A stretch of 64,000 nt of DNA from Manihot esculenta (GCF_001659605.2 NC_035161.2:5660662-5724661), one strand, 5' to 3'. Shown: positions 23,154-35,679, numbered from the stretch's first letter. The notes: generated by a model from the letters alone, not told the origin. Translations and numbers: made by a program.

Positions 23154-25339
23154 TGTAACGACCCCAAAATGGACCGTCACCGGCGCTAGGATTCAGGTCG
23201 GCTTAAGGCCGCCAGAACCCGTAGCAAGCCTACTATACTCTCTGTGTACCTGTAACACTCATACATGATCATACATTTTATGTGAAAATAAAACTCTTTT
23301 CTGAACCAAGGCTTAACCTGTGCATGCACTGTCTCTGTACTCTGTACTCATGTACTCTGTACTCTGTCTCCCTGACTAGAGCTTGCTCTAGATGGGTTAA
23401 CTCATACCTGTTAAGCCTGGTTTTCACATACAGGAAAAACATATATACATATACAGATCATGTACAAAACATACATCACTAGGTCTAGGTCAAGCAACAA
23501 CTATTACATCTCTTTAAAATTACATGTCCACTCTAAGCTATTACAGATCTCTTTACTTTTCCTGCACTCTGCTGGACTGTCCCTGTACACGGTACACTGA
23601 ACCTGCAAAACTGGGGTTAAGGGAGTGGGATGAGCTCTATAGCCCAGTGAGTAGAACAGTAAAACATCTCAGTAAAATATGATCTCATGGAATACATCAT
23701 ATCACAGACAAACTACATCAAGAGTAAACCTGTCACCACATAGTCTCAGTAACTCTGTGCCAGGGCGTAGAATCGAGCACCTGGTCTTCCTGTCATATAT
23801 ATATATGTGTATATAACACCTGTGAACTTACCATTGCCAGGGCGTAGTCAAAGGCTCCTGGACTTTGCTATACCTGCCAGGGCGTAGTCAAAGGCTCCTG
23901 GACTTCGCTATACCTGCCAGGGCGTAGTCAAAGGCTCCTGGACTTCCTGTCTGTGACTATTGGATCATTCAGCATTTACTCACATCAACAGATAACTATG
24001 CAATGCAACATATTCGTGGATACTAATGCACATAACCTACAATATACTCATGATGCATGACTGATGCTAAAAGTATTTCATGTGCCAATTAAAAGATTAA
24101 GTTTAGTTCCACTCACCTCTGGCTATCTGACTGACTGACTCTGCAGGCGCTGAACCTCTGGAGCAGTACTCACTGCTGCTCTCTCTGGTTCCTCTGGTCT
24201 GTACCTATACAGATAGACTCATATGAGGGACCAAACTAACTTATCAATACCTCTATTAAACTCCCCAAGACTCCCCTGAAGCTCACTCAACTATCCATGC
24301 AAAGCATGCAAAAGAAAGCTGGACAGGACACTTTCGGCGGCAGGTTCGGCGGCCGAATGTCTCCTCCAGAGACGAAACTCAAGCACCTTCGGCGGCACCT
24401 TCGGCGGCCGAAGTCCCCAAACAGAGCCGAACATGCAAAACGCACGGGACAAGCTGTGGCAGCCAAGGCCACCATGCAAGAGGTTCGGCGGCCGAATGAA
24501 CCTTCGGCTGCCGAACCTGAGTTCATCCAGAACTCAGCTTCAACGGCAAACCATCTCCTCCTTCCCTTCAATAACTCCAAACATGCATATACCAATTCCT
24601 CAACACACATATACATAAGTATATGATCACAGGGGTCCAAAACTATCTACTAACCTCAAACAACAAATCAAACATAACACATAAACATGTATACATGCAT
24701 AACTCATCAAAACTATCATTAGATTATCTAAACATGCATCTCCTGTCACAACTCCCCCTAAAACCTTCAGAAAACATATTCAAGAACATCACTTACCTCC
24801 TGTAGTAAGAAGCTACACACGCTGAACAAGGGAAAACGGATCACCTCCTCTCACACTCTCAAACTCTCTCAAACTCACTTTTTGCTTCACACCCTTCAAA
24901 ACGTGGTAAACGAGCAAACCCCTGCATGAGCTGCTCAAACTCAGCAAATAAACCAAGGGAGACGTGGCCAACTTCTGGCAACAAGTTGGACATAACACCT
25001 GTCCACAATGCTGACTAAGGATGGCTCAAAAGCTGGCTGACCAACACAGCTTCGGCTGCCGAATCGCATGCAAAACCATGCAACATTCGGGGGCCGAACC
25101 TGAACTTCGGAAGCCAAACATTGGGCACTTTCGGCGGCCGAACTTACCTTTGGCGGCCGAACTTGGCAAGCATCTCCATAGACTTTTCTCTTCCACTCTT
25201 AACCCAACTCAACTCAATTCACCTAACAACAACACACACAAAACACATAATAGCACTTAAGAACATATAACACACTTCGACATCCTGGATTCCACCAGTA
25301 AACAGGAATGCCGACGCCGGACTCTAGCCGGGTATTACA
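23154..25339 (-). mobile_element. E4 3' LTR
   Basis: It begins TGTAACGACC and ends CGGGTATTACA, next to a polypurine tract. It carries four hairpin units (23760-23941) and TTCGG..CCGAA units at 24333-24515 and 25050-25165. The usual TATA/GGCTGGCCA block of the other subfamilies is not recognisable here; the same region (about 24900-25030) has a different sequence. Confidence 0.94.
23760..23941 (-). repeat. Four hairpin units in E4 3' LTR
   Basis: The first unit (CCAGG 23760-23764, CCTGG 23780-23784) has the loop GCGTAGAATCGAGCA, close to the loop of E1 and the solo LTR. Three further 40 bp units (arms 23837/23857, 23877/23897, 23917/23937) have the loop GCGTAGTCAAAGGCT. An (AT)n/GTATAT run separates the first from the rest. 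Confidence 0.87.
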
Positions 25340-25376
25340 TTCTCCCCTCCTTAAGAACATTCGTCCTCGGATGTTC
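25340..25376 (-). promoter_or_regulatory. E4 polypurine tract and inverted repeat
   Basis: Minus strand TTAAGGAGGGGAGAA next to the 3' LTR, then the GAACATTCG..CGGATGTTC imperfect inverted repeat. Confidence 0.86.
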
Positions 25377-25417
25377 CTAAAACACACAATTAACACATAA
25401 AACGGAGAAAACTAACC

Positions 25418-28400
25418 TCAAAACAAATGTGGATACTGCTGGAGCATAGACTCCCGCGTCTCCCAGGTGCACTCTTCTAGATTATGGTGGTTCCATAAAA
25501 CTTTCACCATCGGAATCTCCTTGTTCCTTAGCTGTCTGATCTGCGTGTCCAGAATCCACACTGGCTGCTCTATATAGGTGAGATCCGTATGAATCTCCAC
25601 CTCAGGCTCACTCAGAACCTGATTCGGATCTGACACAAACTGTCGTAGCATAGAAACATGAAATACCGGGTGAATTCTCGCCATAGAAGCAGGTAAATCC
25701 AGCTTATACGACACATTTCCGATCCTCTGCAACACTTCAAAGGGTCCAATGTACCGTGGAGCCAATTTACCTTTCTTTCCAAACCGAACCACTCCTTTCA
25801 TTGGAGACACTTTCAGCAATACCCAATTACCCTCCTGAAACTCTAACTGTTTCCTGCGAACGTCTGCATAACTTTTCTGCCTACTCTGAGCTGTTCTAAT
25901 TCTCTCTCTGATCATGGGCACCATTCTACTGGTAATGTCTACTAACTCTGGCCCTGCAAGAGCCTTCTCTCCTATCTCTTCCCAGCAAACTGGTGATCTG
26001 CACTTTCTCCCATATAATGCTTCATAAGGAGCCATCCCAATGCTAGCATGATGACTGTTATTGTAGGCAAACTCCACCAAAGGTAGATGCTGCCTCCAAG
26101 AACCGCCAAAGTCTAACACACATAGTCGAAGCATATCCTCTATGGTCTGGATGGTCCTTTCTGACTGTCCATCAGTCTGTGGGTGGAAAGCAGTACTAAA
26201 ATCCAATCTCGTGCCCATCGCACTTTGCAGACTCCGCCAAAAGCGGGAAGTAAACTGAGGTCCTCTGTCTGAAATTATAGACACTGGAACTCCATGTAAT
26301 CTCACTATCTCATCCAGATAGACCTGTGCCAACTTATCCACAGAATAGTTACTCCGAACTGGAAGAAAATGAGCAGATTTCGTGAGTCTGTCCACAATCA
26401 CCCATATCGAGTCTATCCTGTTGGACGCTACTGGTAAACCCACTACAAAATCCATGGCTATGTTCTCCCATTTCCACTCTGGAATCGGTAATGGGTTAAG
26501 CATTCCGGCTGGTTTCTGATGCTCTAATTTCACCCTCTGACACACCTCACAGGCTGTCACAAACTGCGCCACTTCTTTTTTCATGGCTGGCCACCAATAG
26601 ACCCTTTTCAGATCCTGATACATCTTGGTGGCTCCTGGGTGAACACTATACCTCGCATTATGAGCTTCTCTCATAATGTCTTCCTTCACACTGCCTCTAT
26701 CTGGTACACAAAGGCGACTCCCATAGCGAAGGATCCCTTTGCTGTCAAATCTGAACTCTGCACTATTGCCTGACTGAACAGTCCTGGCAATTTTCATCAA
26801 CTCAGGGTCCTCGTGCTGTCTCTGAGCTATCTGCTCCAGAAACACAGGTGTCACTCTCATCTGTGCTAGCAACGCACCTGTACCAGACAACTCTAGCTGT
26901 AATCCCTCGTCAAAGAGCTTATAAAGCTCCATCACAACTGGTCTCCGCTCTGTTGCTATATGGGATAAACTGCCTAGTGATTTCCGACTTAGGGCGTCTG
27001 CGACAACATTCGCCTTACCCGGATGATACTGGATTTTACAATCATAATCACTGAGCAATTCGACCCACCTTCTCTGCCGCAAATTCAGCTCTCTCTGACT
27101 TAAGATGTACTGTAAACTCTTGTGATCAGTGAAGATCTCGCATTTAACCCCGTAGAGGTAATGCCGCCACATCTTAAGTGCAAAGATAACTGCTGCCATC
27201 TCGAGGTCATGGGTAGGGTAATTCAACTCGTGCTTCTTCAACTGTCTCGAAGCATAAGCTATCACCCTATCACTCTGCATCAATACACAACCCAATCCTA
27301 CTCGAGATGCATCACAGAACACTGTGAAATCCTCATTACTCACAGGCAGAGCTAACACTGGTGCTGTTGTCAATCTCCTCTTGAGCTCCTCAAAGCTCTC
27401 TTCACACTGGTCTGACCAGACAAACTTCTGGTTCTTCTGAGTCAATTTGGTCATAGGAGCTGCTATCTTTGAGAAGTTCTGAACGAACCTCCTGTAGTAA
27501 CCTGCCAGTCCCAGAAAGCTTTTAATCTCAGTCACTGTCGTGGGTCTGGGCCAGTTAGCTACAGCCTCTATCTTCTTGGGATCTACCGCAATACCCTCTG
27601 CTGATACCACATGTCCCAAGAAGGCAATGCTCCGTAACCAAAACTCACACTTCGAGAACTTGGCATATAAACCATGCTCTCTCAGTGTCTGCAAAACGAT
27701 CCTCAGATGCTGGGCATGCTCCTCTGCATCTCTGGAATACACTAAGATATCATCGATAAACACAATGACAAAGTGATCCAGAAACTCACTGAATACCCTG
27801 TTCATGAGATCCATAAATGCTGCAGGGGCGTTAGTCAACCCGAACGGCATCACTAAGAACTCCTAATGCCCATATCTGGTCCGGAAAGCTGTCTTAGGCA
27901 CGTCTGCCTCTCTGACTCTCAACTGATGATACCCAGATCTCAGATCTATTTTCGAGAAACAACCTGCTCCAGCTAGCTGGTCAAATAGATCATCAATCCG
28001 AGGTAAGGGATACCTATTCTTGATAGTGACCTTGTTCAACTGTCTGTAGTCGATACAAAGTCTGAGGGATCCATCCTTCTTCCTGACAAAGAGCACTGGA
28101 GCACCCCAAGGTGAGGTACTAGGGCGGATGAAACCCTTATCTACCAAGTCCTGCAACTGTTCTTTCAACTCTGTTAACTCCGCTGGCGCCATCCTGTAGG
28201 GAGGAATAGAGATAGGTCTAGTATCTGGCAGTAATTCAATTTCAAATCCTATCTCCCTATCAGGTGGTAGTCCTGGCAAATCGTCTGGGAACACATCAAG
28301 AAACTCTCGGACTACTGGTACTGTGGCTGGTTCCCTCACCTGACTTTCTAGCTTTCTCACATGAGCTAGAAACCCCTGACAACCCCTCCTAAGCAATCGA

Positions 28401-29605
28401 CGAGCCTGAAGGGCTGAAATCATACCTCTGGGTGTACCTCTCCTGTCTCCTCTGAAGACACACTCTGACCCATCCTGGTCTCTGAGACTCACTAACTTCT
28501 CTCGACAGTCCAACGTAGCACTATATGTAGATAACCAATCCATCCCTAGAATGACATCAAAATCTGTCAAGTCTAGAACCACAAGGTCAGCTGGAAGGTA
28601 TCTACCCTCAATAAACACTGGACTGCAACGACAGACTGACACTGCCACTGATGGGTCACATCTAGGTCCACTGACCCAGAGAGGATACTCTAACTCAGAA
28701 CTGATCAAACCCAATCTCTCTATGGCTCGCGAAGCAATAAAGGAATGAGAAGCACCGGGGTCCATCAAAGCATACACATCTGAACATCCAATGATGAGAT
28801 TACCTGACACCACTGTGTTCGACGTGTTAGCCTCCTCCTGTGTCACTGTGAAAATCCGTGCTGGGGCTACCGGATTTCCACCTCGGGAACCTGCTGCTGA
28901 AGTAGAGGCTACCCCTCTCCCTCTACCTCTGCCACTAGTCTGAGGCATGACTGGAGCTGCTGGCCGTACAACTGGCTGTACCACACTGCCTGAACTCATC
29001 TGCTGGGATGGTGCAAAAGTCATCTGCGGACAATCCCGAGCAATATGCCCTTCCTGTCCACAGTGAAAACAAGCTGTAGATCCCAACCGACAAATTCCTC
29101 CAGATGAGCTAGGTTCATGTCTGTCAACAACAGGGGCTACTGGTTCTGGTGGTGGTACTGGTTCCTTTGGCTCTAGGTGTGCTGCACTTGGATGGATAGG
29201 GGAAGATGGATACATAGGATATGGTGGGTAGTAAGGATAAGGCATATAAGGCATATACGGAGGATATGGCACAAAACTCGAGTACTCCGACATACCTCCC
29301 ATCGGATACTCTGGATAGCCAAAACCTGAGGTCTGAGCACCTCCCTGCGACTCTCCCATGCCTTCCTCAAAACTGCTTATACCCATGCTGTCATCTATCT
29401 CCATAGCTTCCCTCCTTTCCTCTGATCTTCCTCCCCTAGCTGTTCCTCTTCTGCTCTCGTCGACAGACCTTCTCGGGTCTATTGACATACCTTCCCTGCT
29501 AGATCTCTGAGACCTTGCCCTTGGCAATGCAGGAGGACGAGCAGCTGGTCTCTCACTCTCTGGTGGGACTCCAGTCAATCGAGCTGATCGACGAGTTCCT
29601 CGCAT
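25418..29605 (-). pseudogene. E4 gag-pol polyprotein, capsid deleted, one stop
   Basis: One frame of 1396 codons from [12 protein letters not shown] at 29605 to YPHLF at 25418, broken only by TAG at 27863-27865 in place of the Tyr of GHYEFL in the RT. The Pro/Tyr-rich head runs straight from SSSGG into [14 protein letters not shown], so about 253 residues present in E3 are missing in frame. The missing part is the entire capsid domain and the first cysteine motif. Protease ([12 protein letters not shown]), RT (FIDDILVYS), RNase H, integrase (SDRGPQF) and chromodomain are all present. It cannot build its own particle; pol could have served other copies before the stop arose. Confidence 0.95.
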
Positions 29606-29808
29606 CTTTCCTCTCTGGAAACACAACATATAACATAGCACTTTAGCACATAAACAACACATAGCAATAAAGCACATGCATATCTCATGGCATATCACAG
29701 ATAGGACGCAAAACCCTATCCTAGTGGACATGATTTCCTATTGTGCTTGACCACTTCTAACCTGTCTGAGCCCAACACTGTCTCTATAGGTCCGATCATA
29801 TGAACCTA

Positions 29809-29822
29809 GGGCTCTGATACCA
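29809..29822 (-). promoter_or_regulatory. E4 primer binding site, initiator Met tRNA
   Basis: Minus strand TGGTATCAGAGCCC, three bases from the 5' LTR start at 29826. Confidence 0.92.
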
Positions 29823-29825
29823 ATC

Positions 29826-32011
29826 TGTAACGACCCCAAAATGGACCGTCACCGGCGCTAGGATTCAGGTCGGCTTAAGGCCGCCAGAACCCGTAGCAAG
29901 CCTACTATACTCTCTGTGTACCTGTAACACTCATACATGATCATACATTTTATGTGAAAATAAAACTCTTTTCTGAACCAAGGCTTAACCTGTGCATGCA
30001 CTGTCTCTGTACTCTGTACTTATGTACTCTGTACTCTGTCTCCCTGACTAGAGCTTGCTCTAGATGGGTTAACTCATACCTGTTAAGCCTGGTTTTCACA
30101 TACAGGAAAAACATATATACATATACAGATCATGTACAAAACATACATCACTAGGTCTAGGTCAAGCAACAACTATTACATCTCTTTAAAATTACATGTC
30201 CACTCTAAGCTATTACAGATCTCTTTACTTTTCCTGCACTCTGCTGGACTGTCCCTGTACACGGTACACTGAACCTGCAAAACTGGGGTTAAGGGAGTGG
30301 GATGAGCTCTATAGCCCAGTGAGTAGAACAGTAAAACATCTCAGTAAAATATGATCTCATGGAATGCATCATATCACAGACAAACTACATCAAGAGTAAA
30401 CCTGTCACCACATAGTCTCAGTAACTCTGTGCCAGGGCGTAGAATCGAGCACCTGGTCTTCCTGTCATATATATATATGTGTATATAACACCTGTGAACT
30501 TACCATTGCCAGGGCGTAGTCAAAGGCTCCTGGACTTTGCTATACCTGCCAGGGCGTAGTCAAAGGCTCCTGGACTTCGCTATACCTGCCAGGGCGTAGT
30601 CAAAGGCTCCTGGACTTCCTGTCTGTGACTATTGGATCATTCAGCATTTACTCACATCAACAGATAACTATGCAATGCAACATATTCGTGGATACTAATG
30701 CACATAACCTACAATATACTCATGATGCATGACTGATGCTAAAAGTATTTCATGTGCCAATTAAAAGATTAAGTTTAGTTCCACTCACCTCTGGCTATCT
30801 GACTGACTGACTCTGCAGGCGCTGAACCTCTGGAGCAGTACTCACTGCTGCTCTCTCTGGTTCCTCTGGTCTGTACCTATACAGATAGACTCACATGAGG
30901 GACCAAACTAACTTATCAATACCTCTATTAAACTCCCCAAGACTCCCCTGAAGCTCACTCAACTATCCATGCAAAGCATGCAAAAGAAAGCTGGACAGGA
31001 CACTTTCGGCGGCAGGTTCGGCGGCCGAATGTCTCCTCCAGAGACGAAACTCAAGCACCTTCGGCGGCACCTTCGGCGGCCGAAGTCCCCAAACAGAGCC
31101 GAACATGCAAAACGCACGGGACAAGCTGTGGCAGCCAAGGCCACCATACAAGAGGTTCGGCGGCCGAATGAACCTTCGGCTGCCGAACCTGAGTTCATCC
31201 AGAACTCAGCTTCAACGGCAAACCATCTCCTCCTTCCCTTCAATAACTCCAAACATGCATATACCAATTCCTCAACACACATATACATAAGTATATGATC
31301 ACAGGGGTCCAAAACTATCTACTAACCTCAAACAACAAATCAAACATAACACATAAACATGTATACATGCATAACTCATCAAAACTATCATTAGATTATC
31401 TAAACATGCATCTCCTGTCACAACTCCCCCTAAAACCTTCAGAAAACATATTCAAGAACATCACTTACCTCCTGTAGTAAGAAGCTACACACGCTGAACA
31501 AGGGAAAACGGATCACCTCCTCTCACACTCTCAAACTCTCTCAAACTCACTTTTTGCTTCACACCCTTCAAAACGTGGTAAACGAGCAAACCCCTGCATG
31601 AGCTGCTCAAACTCAGCAAATAAACCAAGGGAGACGTGGCCAACTTCTGGCAACAAGTTGGACATAACACCTGTCCACAATGCTGACTAAGGATGGCTCA
31701 AAAGCTGGCTGACCAACACAGCTTCGGCTGCCGAATCGCATGCAAAACCATGCAACATTCGGGGGCCGAACCTGAACTTCGGAAGCCAAACATTGGGCAC
31801 TTTCGGCGGCCGAACTTACCTTCGGCGGCTGAACTTGGCAAGCATCTCCATAGACTTTTCTCTTCCACTCTTAACCCAACTCAACTCAATTCACCTAACA
31901 ACAACACACACAAAACACATAATAGCACTTAAGAACATATAACACACTTCGACATCCTGGATTCCACCAGTAAACAGGAATGCCGACGCCGGACTCTAGC
32001 CGGGTATTACA
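29826..32011 (-). mobile_element. E4 5' LTR
   Basis: Same length as 23154-25339 and nearly identical to it. Differences seen include those matching positions 23346, 23694, 24221 and 24474 and two near 25150. It ends CGGGTATTACA followed by the TSD copy CCAAC. Confidence 0.95.
30432..30613 (-). repeat. Four hairpin units in E4 5' LTR
   Basis: Same four CCAGG/CCTGG units as at 23760-23941, in the 5' LTR and therefore in the leader of the E4 transcript. Confidence 0.87.
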
Positions 32012-32016
32012 CCAAC

Positions 32017-33302
32017 TGACAAGCTCCTCTATGCTGTTTGCCACACCTCTTACACACTGGGAAATCTGCGCCAGAACTGGAGCCACTACTCATTCCCAGA
32101 CCCGACTTAAGCCTGTTCCAGAACTTGCCTCTCTTTCCTCTGAATTTCTCCCATCTTTTCTTACTTGCACTTACTGTACTCTGTGAGGAGGAACCTGGTT
32201 TAACACCAGAAGACTGTGCCTTGACTACACCTTGACTTATGGCACTAGCCTCCATCTTTCTAGCAGCATCCACAATAGAGTGGAAACTTTCCTTCTCCGC
32301 ATGAAGAATCAAAGAGAAATACCTGGGATGAAGCCTTGTGGCATATCTCTTTGCCTTCTTATGATCTGTGTCATATGCCTGACCGACATATGGCAACAAT
32401 TCCAGGAACTTATCTGTATATGCATCAACGCTCATCTCCTCCGTCTGTCGCAACTGCTCAAACTCCATAACCTTTAGTTCCCTGGAACTGTCAGGAAAAG
32501 CCCATCCAGCAAATTCGTTGGCGAACTCTTCCCATGTCATACTCTCAAGTCTCGGGTCCACATAGTTCTTAAACCATTCTCTCGCTTTCTTACACTTTAA
32601 CGTGAACCCTGCCATCTCAATGGCTCTACCATCATCTGCTCCCAACTCACTTGTTATCATTCTAACTGCACTGAGATACTCAAAGGGATCATCTCCTGGA
32701 TTGAATTTAGGAGCATCCAACTTTAAGTACTCGGTCATCTTCACCTTACTTCCCCCTGAAGAACTGGGTTGCTGTGCTTCCACAACAGGGGCTACTGGTT
32801 CAGGAGGTGGTGGTGGAGGAACTGGTTCCCTCACTTCAGGCTGTACTGGACTTGGATGAACAGGTGGGGGTGGATACATGTGATATGGTGGATAAAAGGA
32901 AGGATAGGGCATATAGGGCATGTAGGGTGGATATGGGGCAAAGCTGGAGTACTCCGACGTGCCTCCCATCGGATACTCTGGGCCCTGTGGAAAGGGTGGA
33001 TAGCCAAACCCCGAGGCCTGCCTGCCTCCCTGGGATTCCCCCATACCTTCTTCTGACCTTCCTACACCCATGCTTACATCTCTACTCTGACCCTCTTCCA
33101 TCACACCTCTTTCTTCTACTGACCTTCCCCCTCTGTTTACTCCTCTCCTGCTCTCGTCAGAAGACCTTCTAGGGTCTCGTGACGTTCCTTCCCTGCTTGA
33201 CCTATGAGATCTTGCCCTTGGCAAAGCAGGTGGACGAGCAGCTGTACCCTCACTTACAGGTGGGACTCCAGTCAATCTCGCGGATCGACGAGTTCCTCGC
33301 AT
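32017..33302 (-). pseudogene. E3 gag part of polyprotein, interrupted by E4
   Basis: The N-terminal 428 codons of the E3 polyprotein, from [12 protein letters not shown] at 33302, with no internal stop. It contains a basic Ser/Arg-rich head, a Pro/Tyr-rich linker, the retrotransposon gag capsid domain (KKAREWFKNYVDPRLESM, FAGWAFPDSSRELKVMEF) and a CKRCGKQHRGAC motif. E4 inserted right after this motif. The frame resumes at 23153 with the CCHC zinc knuckle. Since this half is undamaged, E3 copies were plausible donors of particle protein to E4-like copies. Confidence 0.94.
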
Positions 33303-33507
33303 CTTCACTCTCTGGAAAACAACAAATCACATAACACATCAGCAACACATCAAAAACATGCACATGCATAACTCAGGGCATGGCACATCAGCATATAGAC
33401 AGGACTAAAATCCTATCCTAGTGGACATGTTTTTCCTATGGTGCTTGCCCTACTAAACCTCTCTATGAGCCCAACTCTCTCTCTATAGGTCCGACCATGT
33501 GAACCTA

Positions 33508-33521
33508 GGGCTCTGATACCA
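33508..33521 (-). promoter_or_regulatory. E3 primer binding site, initiator Met tRNA
   Basis: Minus strand TGGTATCAGAGCCC, three bases from the 5' LTR at 33525. Confidence 0.92.
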
Positions 33522-33524
33522 ATC

Positions 33525-35674
33525 TGTAACAGCCCGAAAACCGAACTGCCACCGGCACTAGGATCCAGATCGACTTAAGGTCGCCGGGACCCGTAGTAAG
33601 CCTGCTATCCTATCTGTATACCTGTAAAATCCCATACATGATCATACATTTGCTGTAAAAACATAAAACTTTTCTTCATTCCAAGGCTTAACCTGTGCAT
33701 GCAATCTTTCTATTCTCTACTAATCCCTACTAGAGCTCCTCATGGCCCTAGGCGGATCAAACTCATCATGTTAAGCCTGGTTTTGCTCATAAACATACAA
33801 CAATAAAGAAACATACATAAACTGATCATGTGACGCTACAAAGGGATACAAGTCTTATAAGTCAAGCACCATTCTATACATATACACTATCTCTATACAA
33901 TTACATGTCCACACTAGCTATTACACCACTCTGTACTCTTCCTGTACCCTGCTGAGTTCTCTCTGACCTCTGCACCTGCACCACTGGAGTTAGGGGAGAG
34001 GGATGAGCTACGATAGCCCAGTGAGTAGAATAGTAAAATAACAGGTGATAAAACATGCTCTCATGGAATGCAACATATAAGCACATCACCTCGGCCGGAC
34101 GGATCAAAAATCCCTCTATCTCATCTGGGGTACCTCTGTACCATGTGCCTGGTCCCCGTAGGGCTGTTCCAGGTCTTTGTGATGTGCCTGGTCCCCGTAG
34201 GGCTGTTCCAGGTTTTCCTCTGAGGGCTAATGAATCCTCACGAAGTCCGTGCCGTCTCACATAAGCAATGTACAAGGAGCAATGCCAAGTACAAGGATAA
34301 ATGCAATGCATCATCTTTGTGTACACTAATGCACTCACCCTAGAGCATAGTCATGATGCATGAAGCATGAGAAAATATCAGTTATCATATTAAAACATTA
34401 AGTTACATTCCACTCACCTCTGGTTATCTTTGCACTGACACTGCAGGTTCTGACACAGGACTCACTGCTGATTTCCCTGATTCCTCTGGTCCGTACCTAC
34501 ACAGGTGGACTCAAATGAGGGACCAAACGCACTCAAGAACATCTCTAAGAAACTCCCCAAAAACCCCTCTAAACAAACCTCAAACCTCACATAAACCATG
34601 CAAAAGAAAGCTGGACAGGGCACTTTCGGCGGCAGGTTCGGCGGCCGAAACCCCACTCCAGAGACGAAACTCATGCATGTTCGGCGGCACCTTCGGCGGC
34701 CGAAGGTCTCGTCCAGAGACGAAACTCACACACTTTCGGCGGCCGAACTCCCTCTTTCGGCGGCCGAAAGGCTCTTTCTAAACCGAAAGCCTAGCTTTCG
34801 GGGGCAACCTTTGGCAGCCGAAACTGCCTCCACAAGGGGTTCGGCGGCCGAACCTTCCTTCGGCGGCCGAACCTGGTTTTGCCCGAAGGACAGAACCCTA
34901 CTCTGTTTCATGCAACCTTTGCCCAAAAACCTACAAACATGCATAGCAACTACTCCTAACTAGCATATACACATATATATGCACAAAGGGGTCTACAACT
35001 ACCCTAAAACCCCAAACAAACATAGCACATAACACTTAAACATGCTGGAACACCACAAATCACCAAAAACCTCACCTAAACCTAAACATGCATACTACCC
35101 ATACAAACTTCATAAAACCTTTAAAAATCATCAAAGAAGCTCAGGATCTTCACTTACCTCTTACACAACGTGAGGATGAAGGATCCTAACGTGGAGATAT
35201 GAAGAAAAGCTCTTCCAAAGCTCCAAGCTTCAAAACTTGGTTCTTTTGCTCAAAACCTTCATAAATCACCAAAACTCTTAAAACTCTTGAAAGATTTGAT
35301 GAAAATCATGGAAAACATGAAAGTCAACGTAGGAGAGGCTGGAACTCACCTCTGGCTGCAAGTGGAGGAGAAATACCCTCCTTCCACCGACCCTTGGCCC
35401 TTTTATAGGTGGCTGGCCAGACCACCTTCGGCAGCCGAACGTGAAGCCGCAACCATGCAATGTTCGGCGGCCGAAAGTACCCTTCGGCGGCCGAACCTTT
35501 GCATTTCTCCCTTGTTGCTTTTCTTTCAAAACTCAATGCTTTTCACACTTCAAAACATGAAAACAAGTGAAAATACCTTGGAAAACATATGCATTACCCT
35601 TCTCGAGGGTTCCGACACCCAAGATTCCACCGGACTACAGGAATTCCGATGCCGGACTCGAGCCGGGTATTACA
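33525..35674 (-). mobile_element. E3 5' LTR
   Basis: Same length (2150 bp) as 17265-19414, with about seven base differences by eye. The TATA box is inverted at 35401-35407. It ends CGGGTATTACA and is followed by the TSD copy ACCTC, after which the E2 LTR resumes. Confidence 0.95.
34148..34212 (-). repeat. Two hairpin units in E3 5' LTR, arms swapped
   Basis: Identical to 17888-17952: CCTGG..CCAGG twice. Confidence 0.85.
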
Positions 35675-35679
35675 ACCTC

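Larger units (their letters stand above)
23154..32011 (-). mobile_element. E4, chromovirus with capsid-deleted gag
   Basis: A minus-strand element with 2186 bp LTRs at 23154-25339 and 29826-32011, flanked by CCAAC at 23149-23153 and 32012-32016. It is inserted in the gag of E3. About six LTR differences are visible by eye. It is the innermost and so the youngest layer of this branch of the nest. Confidence 0.96.
17265..35674 (-). mobile_element. E3, near-intact chromovirus (contains E4)
   Basis: A minus-strand element with LTRs of 2150 bp at 17265-19414 and 33525-35674, flanked by ACCTC on both sides. The internal region is 19415-23153 plus 32017-33524, split by E4. About seven LTR differences are visible by eye, so insertion is recent. 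The chromodomain and RT place it among the chromoviruses, most like the Tekay/Del group. It carries the initiator Met primer site and a polypurine tract. Confidence 0.96.

Noticed and set aside
23760..23941. CRISPR-like array of short repeats
   Set aside because: Units are adjoining tandem hairpins without unique spacers, inside a plant LTR.
23154..32011. Near-identical 2.2 kb blocks as a segmental duplication
   Set aside because: They begin and end exactly at TG..CA, with primer site, polypurine tract and TSD in the right places, so they are an LTR pair.
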